DNA of 64,000 bases from Avoscillospira_A sp052117125 (GTDB taxonomy: Bacteria; Bacillota; Clostridia; Oscillospirales; Oscillospiraceae). Numbering within the stretch: the stretch's first letter is position 1; each line of letters starts with the position of its first letter. The stretch is taken from contig NZ_JBQKJT010000007.1 in NCBI RefSeq assembly GCF_052117125.1, positions 62,001 to 126,000 on the forward strand, written 5' to 3'. Below are positions 41,592 to 50,227 of the stretch, in pieces. Under the pieces are notes generated by a model. That model had not been told where the DNA came from. It did no database searches and worked only from the letters and a program-made list of their open reading frames with translations. Made by a program: the position numbers and the translations under genes.

Positions 41592-42148
41592 GAGTCATTA
41601 CGGGAACCGCTCGAGGCGTCCGGCTCAAGACCCCCGACGGGCTACAGACCCGTCCCACGGCCGACCGGGTCAAAGAGGCGGTATTCAGTATCATTCAGTT
41701 TGAAATTGAGGGCCGCCGGGTTCTGGACCTGTTTGCCGGCACAGGCCAGCTGGGGATTGAAGCATTGAGCCGTGGAGCGGAACATGCCGTCTTTGTGGAT
41801 GCCCGACGAGAGGCCGTGGCGCTGATACGGGAGAATTTAAAGCGCACCCGTCTCAGCGACCGGGCGGAGACGGTCCAGGGGGATTATCTGGACTACTTGA
41901 GCCGGTGCCGTCAGACGTTTGACATGATTTTTCTGGACCCGCCTTATGCCGAGGTGTTTCTGGAGACAGCACTACAGAAAATATCGGAAATTGACATTTT
42001 ATCAGACGGTGGTATAATAATCTGCGAGAGACCGGTGGAAAAACCCCACCCCGGTCAGTTTCCGGGCCTTTCGTCCGGTAAGGATTACCGCTACGGAAAG
42101 ACACTGGTCACGCTGTACCGCAAGGACAGCCATAGGGAGGAACCATGA
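41588..42148 (+). CDS. rsmD: 16S rRNA (guanine(966)-N(2))-methyltransferase
   Basis: SAM-dependent methylation of G966 in the small subunit. 186 residues: MRVITGTARGVRLKTP at the start, SAM loop VLDLFAGTGQLGIEALSRGA (about 47-66) and catalytic DPPY in FLDPPYAEV (about 119). Coupled to coaD by another ATGA overlap, a near-universal rsmD-coaD pair in Firmicutes. Confidence 0.96.
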   Translation: MRVITGTARGVRLKTPDGLQTRPTADRVKEAVFSIIQFEIEGRRVLDLFAGTGQLGIEALSRGAEHAVFVDARREAVALIRENLKRTRLSDRAETVQGDYLDYLSRCRQTFDMIFLDPPYAEVFLETALQKISEIDILSDGGIIICERPVEKPHPGQFPGLSSGKDYRYGKTLVTLYRKDSHREEP

Positions 42149-42630
42149 CAACAGCCATTTACCCCGGCAGCTTCGACCCCATTACCAAAGGGCATCTGAA
42201 TATCATCCAGCGGGCCGCCAAGATTTTTGACCGCCTCATCGTCTGTGTAATGGTCAACGTGGATAAGCGGCCCATGTTCACCTTGGAGGAGCGGGTGGAT
42301 ATGATCCGCCGTGTGACGCAGGGCCTGGACAATGTGACCGTAGACAGCTCCTCGGCGCTGCTGGCGGAGTATGCCCAGCAGAACAACGTCAACGTGGTAG
42401 TCAAGGGCTTGCGGGCTGCGACAGATTTTGAGAAAGAGTTTCAGATGGCGCTCATCAACCACAAGATGAATCCCAATCTGGACAGCATGTTCTTAACGTC
42501 GGAACACCAGTTTATGTACTTGAGCTCCAGTGTGGTCAAGGAGCTGGGCAGTCACGGCGCCGATCTCAGCGACTTTTTGCCGGAGGAGATCATTCCTGAC
42601 TGCGTAAAACGAATGAATCAAACTGTTTGA
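42145..42630 (+). CDS. coaD: Phosphopantetheine adenylyltransferase
   Basis: Fourth step of CoA synthesis, adenylating 4'-phosphopantetheine. 161 residues: nucleotidyl-transferase YPGSFDPITKGHLNIIQRA with the T/HxxH-type KGH (about 18), VKGLRAATDFE (about 84), TSEHQFMYLSSSVVKELG (about 118). The strict rsmD-coaD order supports the call. Confidence 0.97.
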   Translation: MTTAIYPGSFDPITKGHLNIIQRAAKIFDRLIVCVMVNVDKRPMFTLEERVDMIRRVTQGLDNVTVDSSSALLAEYAQQNNVNVVVKGLRAATDFEKEFQMALINHKMNPNLDSMFLTSEHQFMYLSSSVVKELGSHGADLSDFLPEEIIPDCVKRMNQTV

Positions 42631-42643
42631 GGAGAAATGTAGC

Positions 42644-43141
42644 ATGGCGAACAGCATTGACGAAATCATTGACAGCATATACAACATTATCCGGGATGCA
42701 TGGTCGCTGCCCTTGGGCACCGACAAGTGTGTGATTGAGCGGGACAAGGTTCTGAATCTGTTGGACGAAGTCAGCCGTCAGCTGCCCGGCGAGATGAAGC
42801 AGGCCAAGACCATTGTGGAATCCCGTAACGAGGTCATCACCAACGCCAAAAAGGAGGCGGAAAATATCCTCAAGCAGGCCGAACAGCGGGCCATGCAGAT
42901 GATCTCCAAGGAAAATGTTTACCTGGAGGCGCAGAACGAGGCCAATGAAATGATTAAGGAAGCTCAGGTGAAGCTTAAGGAGCTGCGCCAGGTAACCAAT
43001 GAGTTTGTAGATGACGCTTTGAAGCGCACCGAAGAATCCATCAGCGAGGCACTGGCCCGTGTACAGGATTCCCGTGCCAAGTTCAACGCCTTGACCAACC
43101 CACAGGAGAAGAAGCCTTCTCCTATTATCGAGGATATCTGA
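42644..43141 (+). CDS. Coiled-coil protein of unknown function (DivIVA/ATPase-E-like)
   Basis: 165 residues, highly charged, helical almost throughout with few prolines. Residues about 20-140 have heptad pattern of Ala/Leu/Lys/Glu (KQAKTIVESRNEVITNAKKEAE; EANEMIKEAQVKLKELRQV), no membrane segment. The likeness to DivIVA-family or V-ATPase subunit-E proteins is compositional. ATG at 42644 with GGAG. Often found next to coaD in Clostridia, so probably a conserved lineage protein of cell division or envelope type. Confidence 0.75.
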   Translation: MANSIDEIIDSIYNIIRDAWSLPLGTDKCVIERDKVLNLLDEVSRQLPGEMKQAKTIVESRNEVITNAKKEAENILKQAEQRAMQMISKENVYLEAQNEANEMIKEAQVKLKELRQVTNEFVDDALKRTEESISEALARVQDSRAKFNALTNPQEKKPSPIIEDI

Positions 43142-43148
43142 GTGATTG

Positions 43149-43186
43149 TGCGGACGGCCGCCTTTGGGTGGCTGTCCGCTTTTTCC
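43149..43186 (+). terminator. Terminator before the valS leader
   Basis: GCGGACGGCC paired with GGCTGTCCGC (one G-T and one mismatch) and TTTTT. Confidence 0.8.
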
Positions 43187-43196
43187 GTACAATAGA

Positions 43197-43225
43197 TTGA
43201 CAAATTCCCAAAGATGGTGTATCAT
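43197..43225 (+). promoter_or_regulatory. Promoter of the valS T-box transcript
   Basis: TTGACA, 17-base spacer, TATCAT, immediately upstream of the T-box leader. Confidence 0.72.
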
Positions 43226-43234
43226 CGAATTAAT

Positions 43235-43477
43235 ATTGGAAACGCGATGACGAGGAAGAGTACAAAGTGCGGCCCCTTTCAGAGAGCAGACGGATGGTGC
43301 AAGTCTGCGGTGCGGCTTTGGAACGTCCCCTTTGAGCGGAGGGCTGAACCGATGCAGTAGGCCCCTTCGGGTCCTCCCGTTACAGAGGCGCAAGTGGCCC
43401 GCTTTATTAGAGTGGGAAACCGGGTGGTACCGCGGAATGTTGATTTCGTCCCGACAGCACAGCTGTCGGGAATTTTT
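43235..43477 (+). promoter_or_regulatory. T-box riboswitch (tRNA-Val) controlling valS
   Basis: The leader starts near GACGAGGAAGAGTA, with AGAGAG and GGATGGTGC in stem I, GTC specifier (43325-43327, valine) in GGAACGTCCCC, T-box GGGTGGTACCGCGG (43422-43435) and a terminator CCCGACAGC/GCTGTCGGG (43450-43470) with TTTTT. The specifier matches the gene downstream. Confidence 0.93.
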
Positions 43478-43525
43478 ATTTCTCCCTGCCCTTGCGAAAG
43501 AATTGACAGGAGTTGAAGAAACACT

Positions 43526-46162
43526 ATGGCAAAAGAACTGTCCAAGGTCTACGAGCCGCAGGAAGTGGAGAGCCGCATCTATGAAATGTGGCAGAAGGGC
43601 GGCTACTTCCACGCCGAGCGTGACCCCAAAAAGAAACCCTTTACCATCGTCATGCCGCCTCCCAATGTGACCGGCCAGCTGCACATGGGCCATGCCATGG
43701 ACGCGGCGCTGCAGGATGTGCTGATCCGTTTTAAGCGTATGGAAGGTTATTCTGCCCTGTGGCTGCCCGGCGTGGATCATGCCGGTATTGCTACCCAGAT
43801 CAAGGTGGAAGAGGAACTTCGTAAGGAGGGCCTGACCCGCTATGACCTAGGCCGTGAGAAGTTCCTGGAGAAGGTCTGGGACTGGAAGCATAAGTACGGC
43901 AACCGCATTGTGGAGCAGCAGAAAAAGCTGGGCGCCTCCTGCGATTGGGACCGGGCCCGGTTTACCATGGACGAGGGCTGTTCCAATGCTGTCCGCGAGG
44001 TATTCGTCAGCCTCTATGAAAAGGGCCTCATCTATAAGGGAAGCCGCATCATCAACTGGTGTCCCCACTGTGTCACGGCTCTGTCCGACGCCGAGGTGGA
44101 GTACCAGGACAAGCCCGGCCATATGTGGCATCTGCGTTACCCCCTGGCCGACGGTTCCGGCGACGTTATCGTGGCCACCACCCGTCCTGAGACTATGCTG
44201 GGCGACACCGGTGTGGCTGTGAACCCCAACGACGAGCGGTATCAGAATATCGTAGGCAAGACCTGCATCCTGCCTCTGGTCAACAAGGAAATTCCCATTG
44301 TAGCCGATGAGTATGTGGATATGGAGTTTGGTACCGGCTGCGTGAAGATGACCCCCGCCCACGATCCGAACGACTTTGAGGTTGGCCTGCGCCATAACCT
44401 GGAAGTGATTCGCGTTTTGGACGACAACGGCAAGGTCAACGAGTTCGGCGGCAAGTACCAGGGTATGGACCGTTACGAGGCCAGAAAGGCCATTGTGGCC
44501 GACCTGGAGGAGCAGGGCTACTTGGTAAAGATCGAGGACCACGCCCATAACGTGGGTACCTGTTATCGCTGCCACAACGATGTGGAGCCCATTATCTCCG
44601 CCCAGTGGTTTGTCAAGATGCAGCCTCTGGCAGAGGCTGCGCTGGAGTGTGTCAACAGCGGCGCAACCAAATTTGTTCCCGAGCGTTTTACCAAGACCTA
44701 TACCAACTGGATGGAAAACTGCCGCGACTGGTGTATTTCCCGTCAGCTGTGGTGGGGCCACCAGATTCCGGCCTGGTACTGTGCCGATTGCGGCCATATG
44801 ACCGTGTCCCGCGAGGATGCCACTTGCTGTGAGAAGTGTGGCAGTAAGAATATCGCCCGTGACGAGGATGTGCTGGATACCTGGTTCTCTTCTGCCCTGT
44901 GGCCCTTTGAGACCTTGGGCTGGCCCGATAAGAATGCGGAGGATTTCAAATACTTCTATCCCACTGATGTACTGGTTACCGGCTACGATATTATTTTCTT
45001 CTGGGTGGCCCGTATGATCTTCTCCGGCTGTGAGCACACCGGCAAGCCGCCGTTCCACACGGTGCTGATTCACGGCCTGGTCCGCGATGATAAGGGCCGC
45101 AAGATGTCCAAGTCCCTGGGCAACGGCATTGATCCTCTGGAAATGATCGATCGCTTTGGCTCTGACGCCCTGCGCATGAACATGGTCACCGCCAACTCTC
45201 CCGGCAACGACATGCGTTTCTATGTGGAGCGCTGCGAGGCCATGCGCAATTTCGCCAACAAGATCTGGAATGCCAGCCGCTATGTGTTGATGAATCTGAA
45301 AATTGAGAAGAACGAGCTGCCGGCCATGGAGGAACTGGAGTTGGCCGACAAGTGGATTCTTTCCAAGCTCAACACCCTCATCGCAGAGGTTACTGAGAAC
45401 CTGGACAAGTATGAGCTGGGTATTGCCGTTCAGAAGGTCTACGACTTTATCTGGGACAGCTATTGTGACTGGTATATCGAGCTGACCAAGGCCCGGCTTT
45501 ACAGCGAGGACGAGGCCAGCAAGACCGTGGCCCAGAAAGTGCTGCTGTATGTGCTGGATCAGTTCCTGAAGCTGCTGCATCCCTTTATGCCCTTCCTCAC
45601 GGAGGAAATCTGGCAAGCCATTCCCCACGAGGGTGACAGCATCATGGTCCAGTCCTGGCCCAAGTTCCGGGAGGATTTGTGCTTCAAGACGGAAGAGACG
45701 GCCATGGAGGCGATTATGAACGCCATCCGTGCCGTCCGCAACCGCCGTGCGGAAATGAACGTGCCGCCCTCCAAAAAGTCTACCCTTTATGTGGTCACGG
45801 GCAAGCGGGATGTTTTTGAACAGGGCGCCGGTTTCATCACCCGTCTGGCTTACGCTGATCAGGTGGTGGTTGCGGATACCGCTCCCGCGGGTCATGAGGA
45901 CATGGTCTCCTGTGTTACTGCCGATGCGGAGATGTTCATTCCCATGAACCAGCTGGTGGACATCGAGAAGGAGCTGGAGCGTATCGCCAAGGAACTGGAG
46001 AAAGCAAGAAAGAATCTGGCATCCATCGAAGGTAAGCTCAGCAATGAGAACTTTGTTTCCCGTGCTCCGGAAAATGTGGTCAATGCGGAGAAAGAAAAGG
46101 CTGAGAAGGCCCGGGCTTTGATCGCTCAGCTGGAAGAGGCCGAGAAGCGGCTGAAAAAGTAA
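43526..46162 (+). CDS. valS: Valyl-tRNA synthetase
   Basis: Class I synthetase with editing. 878 residues: HIGH-type PNVTGQLHMGHAMD (about 45), CP1 editing domain (about 190-340, TTRPETMLGDTGVAVNPND), zinc-like cysteines in CADCGHMT and CCEKCGSKN (about 420-445), KMSKS in GRKMSKSLGNGIDP (about 525), anticodon domain, and a C-terminal coiled-coil arm (about 808-878, ELERIAKELEKARKNLASIE). The 796-residue open frame on the other strand is a shadow. Followed by a terminator that also marks the start of the sporulation promoter. Confidence 0.97.
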   Translation: MAKELSKVYEPQEVESRIYEMWQKGGYFHAERDPKKKPFTIVMPPPNVTGQLHMGHAMDAALQDVLIRFKRMEGYSALWLPGVDHAGIATQIKVEEELRKEGLTRYDLGREKFLEKVWDWKHKYGNRIVEQQKKLGASCDWDRARFTMDEGCSNAVREVFVSLYEKGLIYKGSRIINWCPHCVTALSDAEVEYQDKPGHMWHLRYPLADGSGDVIVATTRPETMLGDTGVAVNPNDERYQNIVGKTCILPLVNKEIPIVADEYVDMEFGTGCVKMTPAHDPNDFEVGLRHNLEVIRVLDDNGKVNEFGGKYQGMDRYEARKAIVADLEEQGYLVKIEDHAHNVGTCYRCHNDVEPIISAQWFVKMQPLAEAALECVNSGATKFVPERFTKTYTNWMENCRDWCISRQLWWGHQIPAWYCADCGHMTVSREDATCCEKCGSKNIARDEDVLDTWFSSALWPFETLGWPDKNAEDFKYFYPTDVLVTGYDIIFFWVARMIFSGCEHTGKPPFHTVLIHGLVRDDKGRKMSKSLGNGIDPLEMIDRFGSDALRMNMVTANSPGNDMRFYVERCEAMRNFANKIWNASRYVLMNLKIEKNELPAMEELELADKWILSKLNTLIAEVTENLDKYELGIAVQKVYDFIWDSYCDWYIELTKARLYSEDEASKTVAQKVLLYVLDQFLKLLHPFMPFLTEEIWQAIPHEGDSIMVQSWPKFREDLCFKTEETAMEAIMNAIRAVRNRRAEMNVPPSKKSTLYVVTGKRDVFEQGAGFITRLAYADQVVVADTAPAGHEDMVSCVTADAEMFIPMNQLVDIEKELERIAKELEKARKNLASIEGKLSNENFVSRAPENVVNAEKEKAEKARALIAQLEEAEKRLKK

Positions 46163-46199
46163 AAATCCCGGAAAACTTCGTCCTCTGTGGCGGACTTCG

Positions 46200-46231
46200 A
46201 CAGGATTTATTTTCCAAAAACTGTATAATAA
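46200..46231 (+). promoter_or_regulatory. Candidate sigma-H-type promoter for spoIIA
   Basis: ACAGGATTT (46200-46208) matches the sigma-H -35 consensus RnAGGAwWW; GTATAATAA (46223-46231) matches RnnGAATww at 8 of 9 places. Spacer 14, two bases longer than usual. SpoIIA is a sigma-H gene in Bacillus; here this is inference. Confidence 0.45.
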
Positions 46232-46264
46232 GCGCACACGGAATTGTCTCCGTGTGCGCTTTTA
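46231..46264 (+). terminator. Terminator after valS
   Basis: Perfect 12-bp arms AGCGCACACGGA/TCCGTGTGCGCT and TTTT. The candidate sigma-H transcript would start inside the left arm. Confidence 0.85.
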
Positions 46265-46289
46265 TTATTTGCGGAGAGGATGAGAGCCC

Positions 46290-46604
46290 ATGACCAGTTA
46301 TCTGCAGGACAAGCAGTTGACCATTGCCCTCAGCGGCGAGATTGATCATCACAGTGCCCGGGAGACCATGGAAACCATTGGCGGTAAGATAGATACCTAC
46401 CTGCCAGCGTTGTGCATTCTGGATTTTCGGGATGTGACATTTATGGATTCCAGCGGCATCGCCATCGTCATCAACGCTGTTCGCCGGATGCGGGAGATTG
46501 GCGGCAAAATACGCCTGCAAAACATTCCGGCCCAACCCTATAAGGTGTTGGAGGCGGCGGGTATGGCAAAACTCATTGAGATACCGGAGAGGAGCGGCAC
46601 ATAA
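46290..46604 (+). CDS. spoIIAA: Anti-sigma F factor antagonist SpoIIAA
   Basis: STAS-domain protein; when unphosphorylated it binds SpoIIAB and frees sigma-F in the forespore. 104 residues. Phosphorylation site in VTFMDSSGIAIVINAVRRM (Ser about 56-57). ATG at 46290 with AGAGGAT. First gene of the conserved spoIIAA-spoIIAB-sigF operon, so the organism is a spore former or a recent one. Confidence 0.95.
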   Translation: MTSYLQDKQLTIALSGEIDHHSARETMETIGGKIDTYLPALCILDFRDVTFMDSSGIAIVINAVRRMREIGGKIRLQNIPAQPYKVLEAAGMAKLIEIPERSGT

Positions 46605-46605
46605 G

Positions 46606-47046
46606 ATGAAATATGAAAACCAGATTCAGGTGACCTTTCCCAGCAAATCGGTGAACGAGGGGCTGGCCCGGTCCATTGTGGCGGCCTTTGCGGCCCAGCT
46701 GGACCCGACGTTGGACGAGCTGGGCGATATCAAAACAGCGGTATCCGAGGCGGTAACCAACTGCATTGTCCATGCATATCCCGATGAAATTGGCATCATT
46801 ACATTAAAAGCGAGAATCACCGGCGACGGTGTGCTGGACCTGACCATTCGGGACAAGGGACGAGGCATTGCCGACATTGACCAGGCAAAGACGCCGTTGT
46901 TCACCACCGGCGGCGCGGAACGATCCGGCATGGGGTTTACCATCATGGAGAGCTTTATGAATGAACTGCGGGTGACTTCTCAGCCGGGAAAGGGTACTAC
47001 GGTACATATGAAGCGGAAGATTGTAAAACGAGGAGAACGCCCGTGA
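46606..47046 (+). CDS. spoIIAB: Anti-sigma F factor SpoIIAB
   Basis: Serine kinase and anti-sigma factor holding sigma-F until SpoIIAA binds. 146 residues, GHKL ATPase fold: KTAVSEAVTNCIVHAYP (N box, about 43-59), DKGRGIADI (about 84), SGMGFTIMESFM (G2-like, about 106). ATG at 46606 is two bases after the spoIIAA stop. A longer reading of the same frame from 46498 overlaps spoIIAA and is not the gene. It overlaps sigF by four bases (GTGA). Confidence 0.95.
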   Translation: MKYENQIQVTFPSKSVNEGLARSIVAAFAAQLDPTLDELGDIKTAVSEAVTNCIVHAYPDEIGIITLKARITGDGVLDLTIRDKGRGIADIDQAKTPLFTTGGAERSGMGFTIMESFMNELRVTSQPGKGTTVHMKRKIVKRGERP

Positions 47047-47753
47047 GTGCGGCTCTGGAAGAATTGATTGTCCGTTCCCAACAGGGAGACCGGCAAGCTG
47101 GGGAACAGCTGGTGGTTGATAACACCGGGCTTATTTGGTCCGTGGCACGGCGGTATTTTGGCCGGGGTGTGGACCCGGACGACCTTTACCAGCTGGGATG
47201 CGTAGGATTTCTCAAGGCGGTGGCCGGATTTGATACCCAGTACGGGACCCAATTTTCCACCTATGCCGTGCCGAAGATTGCCGGAGAGATCCGGCGGTTT
47301 CTCCGAGACGATGGGGCGGTGAAAGTCAGCCGCGGTCTCAAAGAACGTGCTGCTGCCGTCAAGATGGCCCGCCAGCGGCTGACAGGGGAATTGGGACGGG
47401 AGCCGACCTTGTCGGAGATTGCGGAACAGGTGGGGTTTACTGTAGAGGAAATCGCCATGGCCGAGACAGCTACCTCGGCCGCAGAATCTATCCAACGGGA
47501 AACCGGGGAGGATGGTTTTACATTAGAGGCGGTTCTCACTGATGGAAGCCAAGAGGACCAACTGATTGAGCGCATTGCGCTGCGGGAAGCCATTGCCAAG
47601 CTGCCGGAGCGGGAACGTATGGTGGTGGTCCTGCGGTTTTTCCGCGGGTTGACTCAGGAAAAGACAGCGGCCATTGTGGGTGTCTCCCAGGTCCAGGTGT
47701 CGCGTATTGAAAAGAAAGCACTGACCCATCTGCGGGAAACCATTTTGGAATAG
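47043..47753 (+). CDS. sigF: RNA polymerase sporulation sigma factor F
   Basis: Forespore-specific sigma factor. 236 residues with sigma-70 region 2 (NTGLIWSVARRYFGRGVDPDDLYQLGCVGFLKAV; about 28-61), region 3 and region 4 (REALAKLPERERMVV-like and a helix-turn-helix GVSQVQVSRIEKKAL near 219). GTG start overlapping spoIIAB. Operon order is canonical. It will direct genes such as spoIIR and gpr, none in this window. Confidence 0.94.
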   Translation: MSAALEELIVRSQQGDRQAGEQLVVDNTGLIWSVARRYFGRGVDPDDLYQLGCVGFLKAVAGFDTQYGTQFSTYAVPKIAGEIRRFLRDDGAVKVSRGLKERAAAVKMARQRLTGELGREPTLSEIAEQVGFTVEEIAMAETATSAAESIQRETGEDGFTLEAVLTDGSQEDQLIERIALREAIAKLPERERMVVVLRFFRGLTQEKTAAIVGVSQVQVSRIEKKALTHLRETILE

Positions 47754-47817
47754 TGCTCGACAAAAGGGGAAAAATATAATAAAATAGTTCCATCTATAGA
47801 AATTACAAGGTGAAACT

Positions 47818-50187
47818 ATGAGCACATTGGAACAACGTTTTCTTGCTGCCCGCCGGGCGGTGATCGCATCGCAATTTGCGGGACTGAACCCGGAGCAGCG
47901 TCAAGCGGTCCTGACCACGGAAGGGCCGCTTCTTTTGCTGGCCGGCGCAGGTTCCGGTAAAACCACCGTGTTGATTCATCGGATTGCAAACCTGCTGCGC
48001 TACGGTTGTGCCTCTGACTCCGATGAGATACCGTTTCCTCCAACAGAGGAGGATGTGGCGTTGCTGGAGTCTTTTGTGGATTATCCTCGTGAAGAGGATC
48101 GTCGTCGGGTGGACGCCTTATGCGCTTGCCGTCCGGCGGCGCCTTGGAATGTTATCGCCATCACCTTTACCAATAAGGCAGCCAACCAGTTGAAGGACCG
48201 GCTGGAGTCGATTCTGGGTCCCGATGCCAACGATGTGTGGGCCATGACCTTCCATTCCGCCTGCTGCCGGATTTTGCGCCGGGATATCGAACGACTGGGA
48301 TATGACCGCAGCTTTACTATTTACGATACTGCCGATTCGGAACGGGTCATGAAGGACGTGGTCCGTGACATGGGCCTGGATGATAAACTGCTGCCGGCCC
48401 GGCTGTGCTTGAACTTGATTTCCAAAGCAAAGGACAAACTCCAGTCGCCGGAGGACTTTGCGCGGCAAGCTGAGGCTGCTGGAGATTACCGCATGGAGCG
48501 CATCGCCAAGGCTTATGCCGAGTATCAAAAACGGCTGCGAGCAGCTAATGCGGTGGATTTCGACGACATCATCCTGCTGACAGTACAGCTGCTACAGGAG
48601 CATGAGGACGTGCGGAACCATTATCAGCAGAAGTTCCGCTATGTCCTCATCGATGAATATCAGGATACCAACCATTTGCAGTTTCTGCTGGCCCAGCTGC
48701 TGTCCGGCGGCTATGAGAATATCTGCGTGGTTGGTGACGATGACCAGAGCATCTATCGATTTCGCGGCGCCACCATTGAGAATATCCTGGGCTTTGAGAA
48801 ACAGTATAAGGGTGCGCGACTCATTCGATTGGAACAGAATTATCGCTCTACCAAGTGCATTTTGGCGGCTGCCAATGCTGTTATTGCCAATAACCAGGGG
48901 CGTAAGGGCAAAAATCTCTGGACGGAAAACGATGATGGGGAGAAAATCCGACTGTATGAAGCATACAACGAATCTGACGAGGCTAATTTTGTCACTAACG
49001 GCATCTTGACCCGTTCCCGAGGGCAGAACCTCAAGGACTACGCGGTGCTCTATCGGACTAACGCCCAATCCAACGCGCTGGAATATGCGTTCAAACGCAA
49101 TGGTATTCCATACCGGGTCGTGGGTGGTATGCGGTTCTTCGATCGGGCAGAGGTTAAAGATATGCTGGCCTACATGTCGGTCATCAACAACCGCAGCGAT
49201 ACGCTGCGTCTGCGGCGAATCATCAACAATCCGCCGCGCGGTATTGGCCCTAAGACCGTGGAGACGGCAGAACGACTGGCTGAAGCAGAGGGGAGTCCGC
49301 TCTATTCAGTGATTGCCCGGGCAGGGGAGTATCCAGCTATGGAAAAAGCGGCCAATAAGCTGAAAGCCTTTACCGACATGATCGACGGATGCGAGGAATT
49401 GCTGGAGACGCTGACATTGGCAGAATTCTACGACGAACTATTGATTCGCAGCGGTTACCTTGCTATGCTCGAAGCCAAAGACGACACAGAAAGCCAGACC
49501 CGGGCCGAGAACGTCCGCGAGTTGAAATCCAGTATTCTCAGCTACATGGAGAATCAGGATGTACCGACGCTCAACGGTTTTTTGGAGGAAATCGCTCTCT
49601 ATACGGACTTGGAGCAGTACGATCAGGGCGCGGATGCAGTGGTAATGATGACCATTCATTCTGCCAAAGGCTTGGAATTTCCCCATGTGTTCCTGGTGGG
49701 CATGGAGGAGGGACTGTTCCCTGGTTCCCGGGCCATCGGTGAGCCGGAGGAGATGGAAGAGGAACGGCGTCTCTGCTATGTGGCCATTACCCGCGCCAAG
49801 GAAAGTATCACTATTACCCATGCCCGGCAACGGATGCTCTATGGCCGAACTTCAGTAAACCGGCCATCCCGCTTTGTGCAGGAAATCCCGGCCCAGTACA
49901 CCACCGGCAGGACTGAGGCGCAGATCAAGGCAGCGCAGCAGAAGTCAATCCCCAAGCGGGAACCCAAAAAGGATTACTCGTCGTTGACGAATCGCTCTAC
50001 CCAGCCGGTGGAGGCCATGAGTTATACGAAGGGAACCCGGGTTTGCCATACGGCCTTTGGTACTGGTATGATTCTTGCGGTGACGCCGATGGGGAACGAT
50101 GCCCTGCTGGAAATTGCATTTGACAACGTAGGCACCAAGCGGGTCATGGCTAGAACGGCTGGGGCTCATATGAAAAAGCTGTCATAA
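47818..50187 (+). CDS. pcrA: UvrD/PcrA-type superfamily 1 DNA helicase
   Basis: 3'-5' helicase in repair and replication restart. 789 residues. Walker A LAGAGSGKTTVLIHR (about 40), DExx box LIDEYQDTN (about 278), RFRGA, QNYRSTKCILAAAN, and VMMTIHSAKGLEFPHVFLVG (motif V region, about 608). Between motif I and motif Ia there is an extra 40-odd residues (about 58-105, SDSDEIPFPPTEEDVALLESF) that ordinary PcrA lacks. The C-terminal Tudor-like end (KGTRVCHTAFGTGMIL) is typical of PcrA. ATG at 47818. Usually pcrA is followed by ligA; here yunB is between. Confidence 0.95.
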   Translation: MSTLEQRFLAARRAVIASQFAGLNPEQRQAVLTTEGPLLLLAGAGSGKTTVLIHRIANLLRYGCASDSDEIPFPPTEEDVALLESFVDYPREEDRRRVDALCACRPAAPWNVIAITFTNKAANQLKDRLESILGPDANDVWAMTFHSACCRILRRDIERLGYDRSFTIYDTADSERVMKDVVRDMGLDDKLLPARLCLNLISKAKDKLQSPEDFARQAEAAGDYRMERIAKAYAEYQKRLRAANAVDFDDIILLTVQLLQEHEDVRNHYQQKFRYVLIDEYQDTNHLQFLLAQLLSGGYENICVVGDDDQSIYRFRGATIENILGFEKQYKGARLIRLEQNYRSTKCILAAANAVIANNQGRKGKNLWTENDDGEKIRLYEAYNESDEANFVTNGILTRSRGQNLKDYAVLYRTNAQSNALEYAFKRNGIPYRVVGGMRFFDRAEVKDMLAYMSVINNRSDTLRLRRIINNPPRGIGPKTVETAERLAEAEGSPLYSVIARAGEYPAMEKAANKLKAFTDMIDGCEELLETLTLAEFYDELLIRSGYLAMLEAKDDTESQTRAENVRELKSSILSYMENQDVPTLNGFLEEIALYTDLEQYDQGADAVVMMTIHSAKGLEFPHVFLVGMEEGLFPGSRAIGEPEEMEEERRLCYVAITRAKESITITHARQRMLYGRTSVNRPSRFVQEIPAQYTTGRTEAQIKAAQQKSIPKREPKKDYSSLTNRSTQPVEAMSYTKGTRVCHTAFGTGMILAVTPMGNDALLEIAFDNVGTKRVMARTAGAHMKKLS

Positions 50188-50196
50188 TTGCCGTCG

Positions 50197-50218
50197 CTCG
50201 CCCATAGACATGGGCGAG
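50197..50218 (+). repeat. Inverted repeat hiding the yunB ribosome site
   Basis: CTCGCCCAT (50197-50205) and ATGGGCGAG (50210-50218), perfect 9-bp arms with loop AGAC. The right arm holds an alternative ATG and part of the GCGAGGTGG ribosome site for the start at 50228. Confidence 0.7.
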
Positions 50219-50227
50219 GTGGTGGCG

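Noticed and set aside
43847..46237. 796-codon minus frame, the longest in the track besides pheT
   Set aside because: Exact antisense of valS; no motif, no ribosome site, and the plus strand has complete synthetase motifs.
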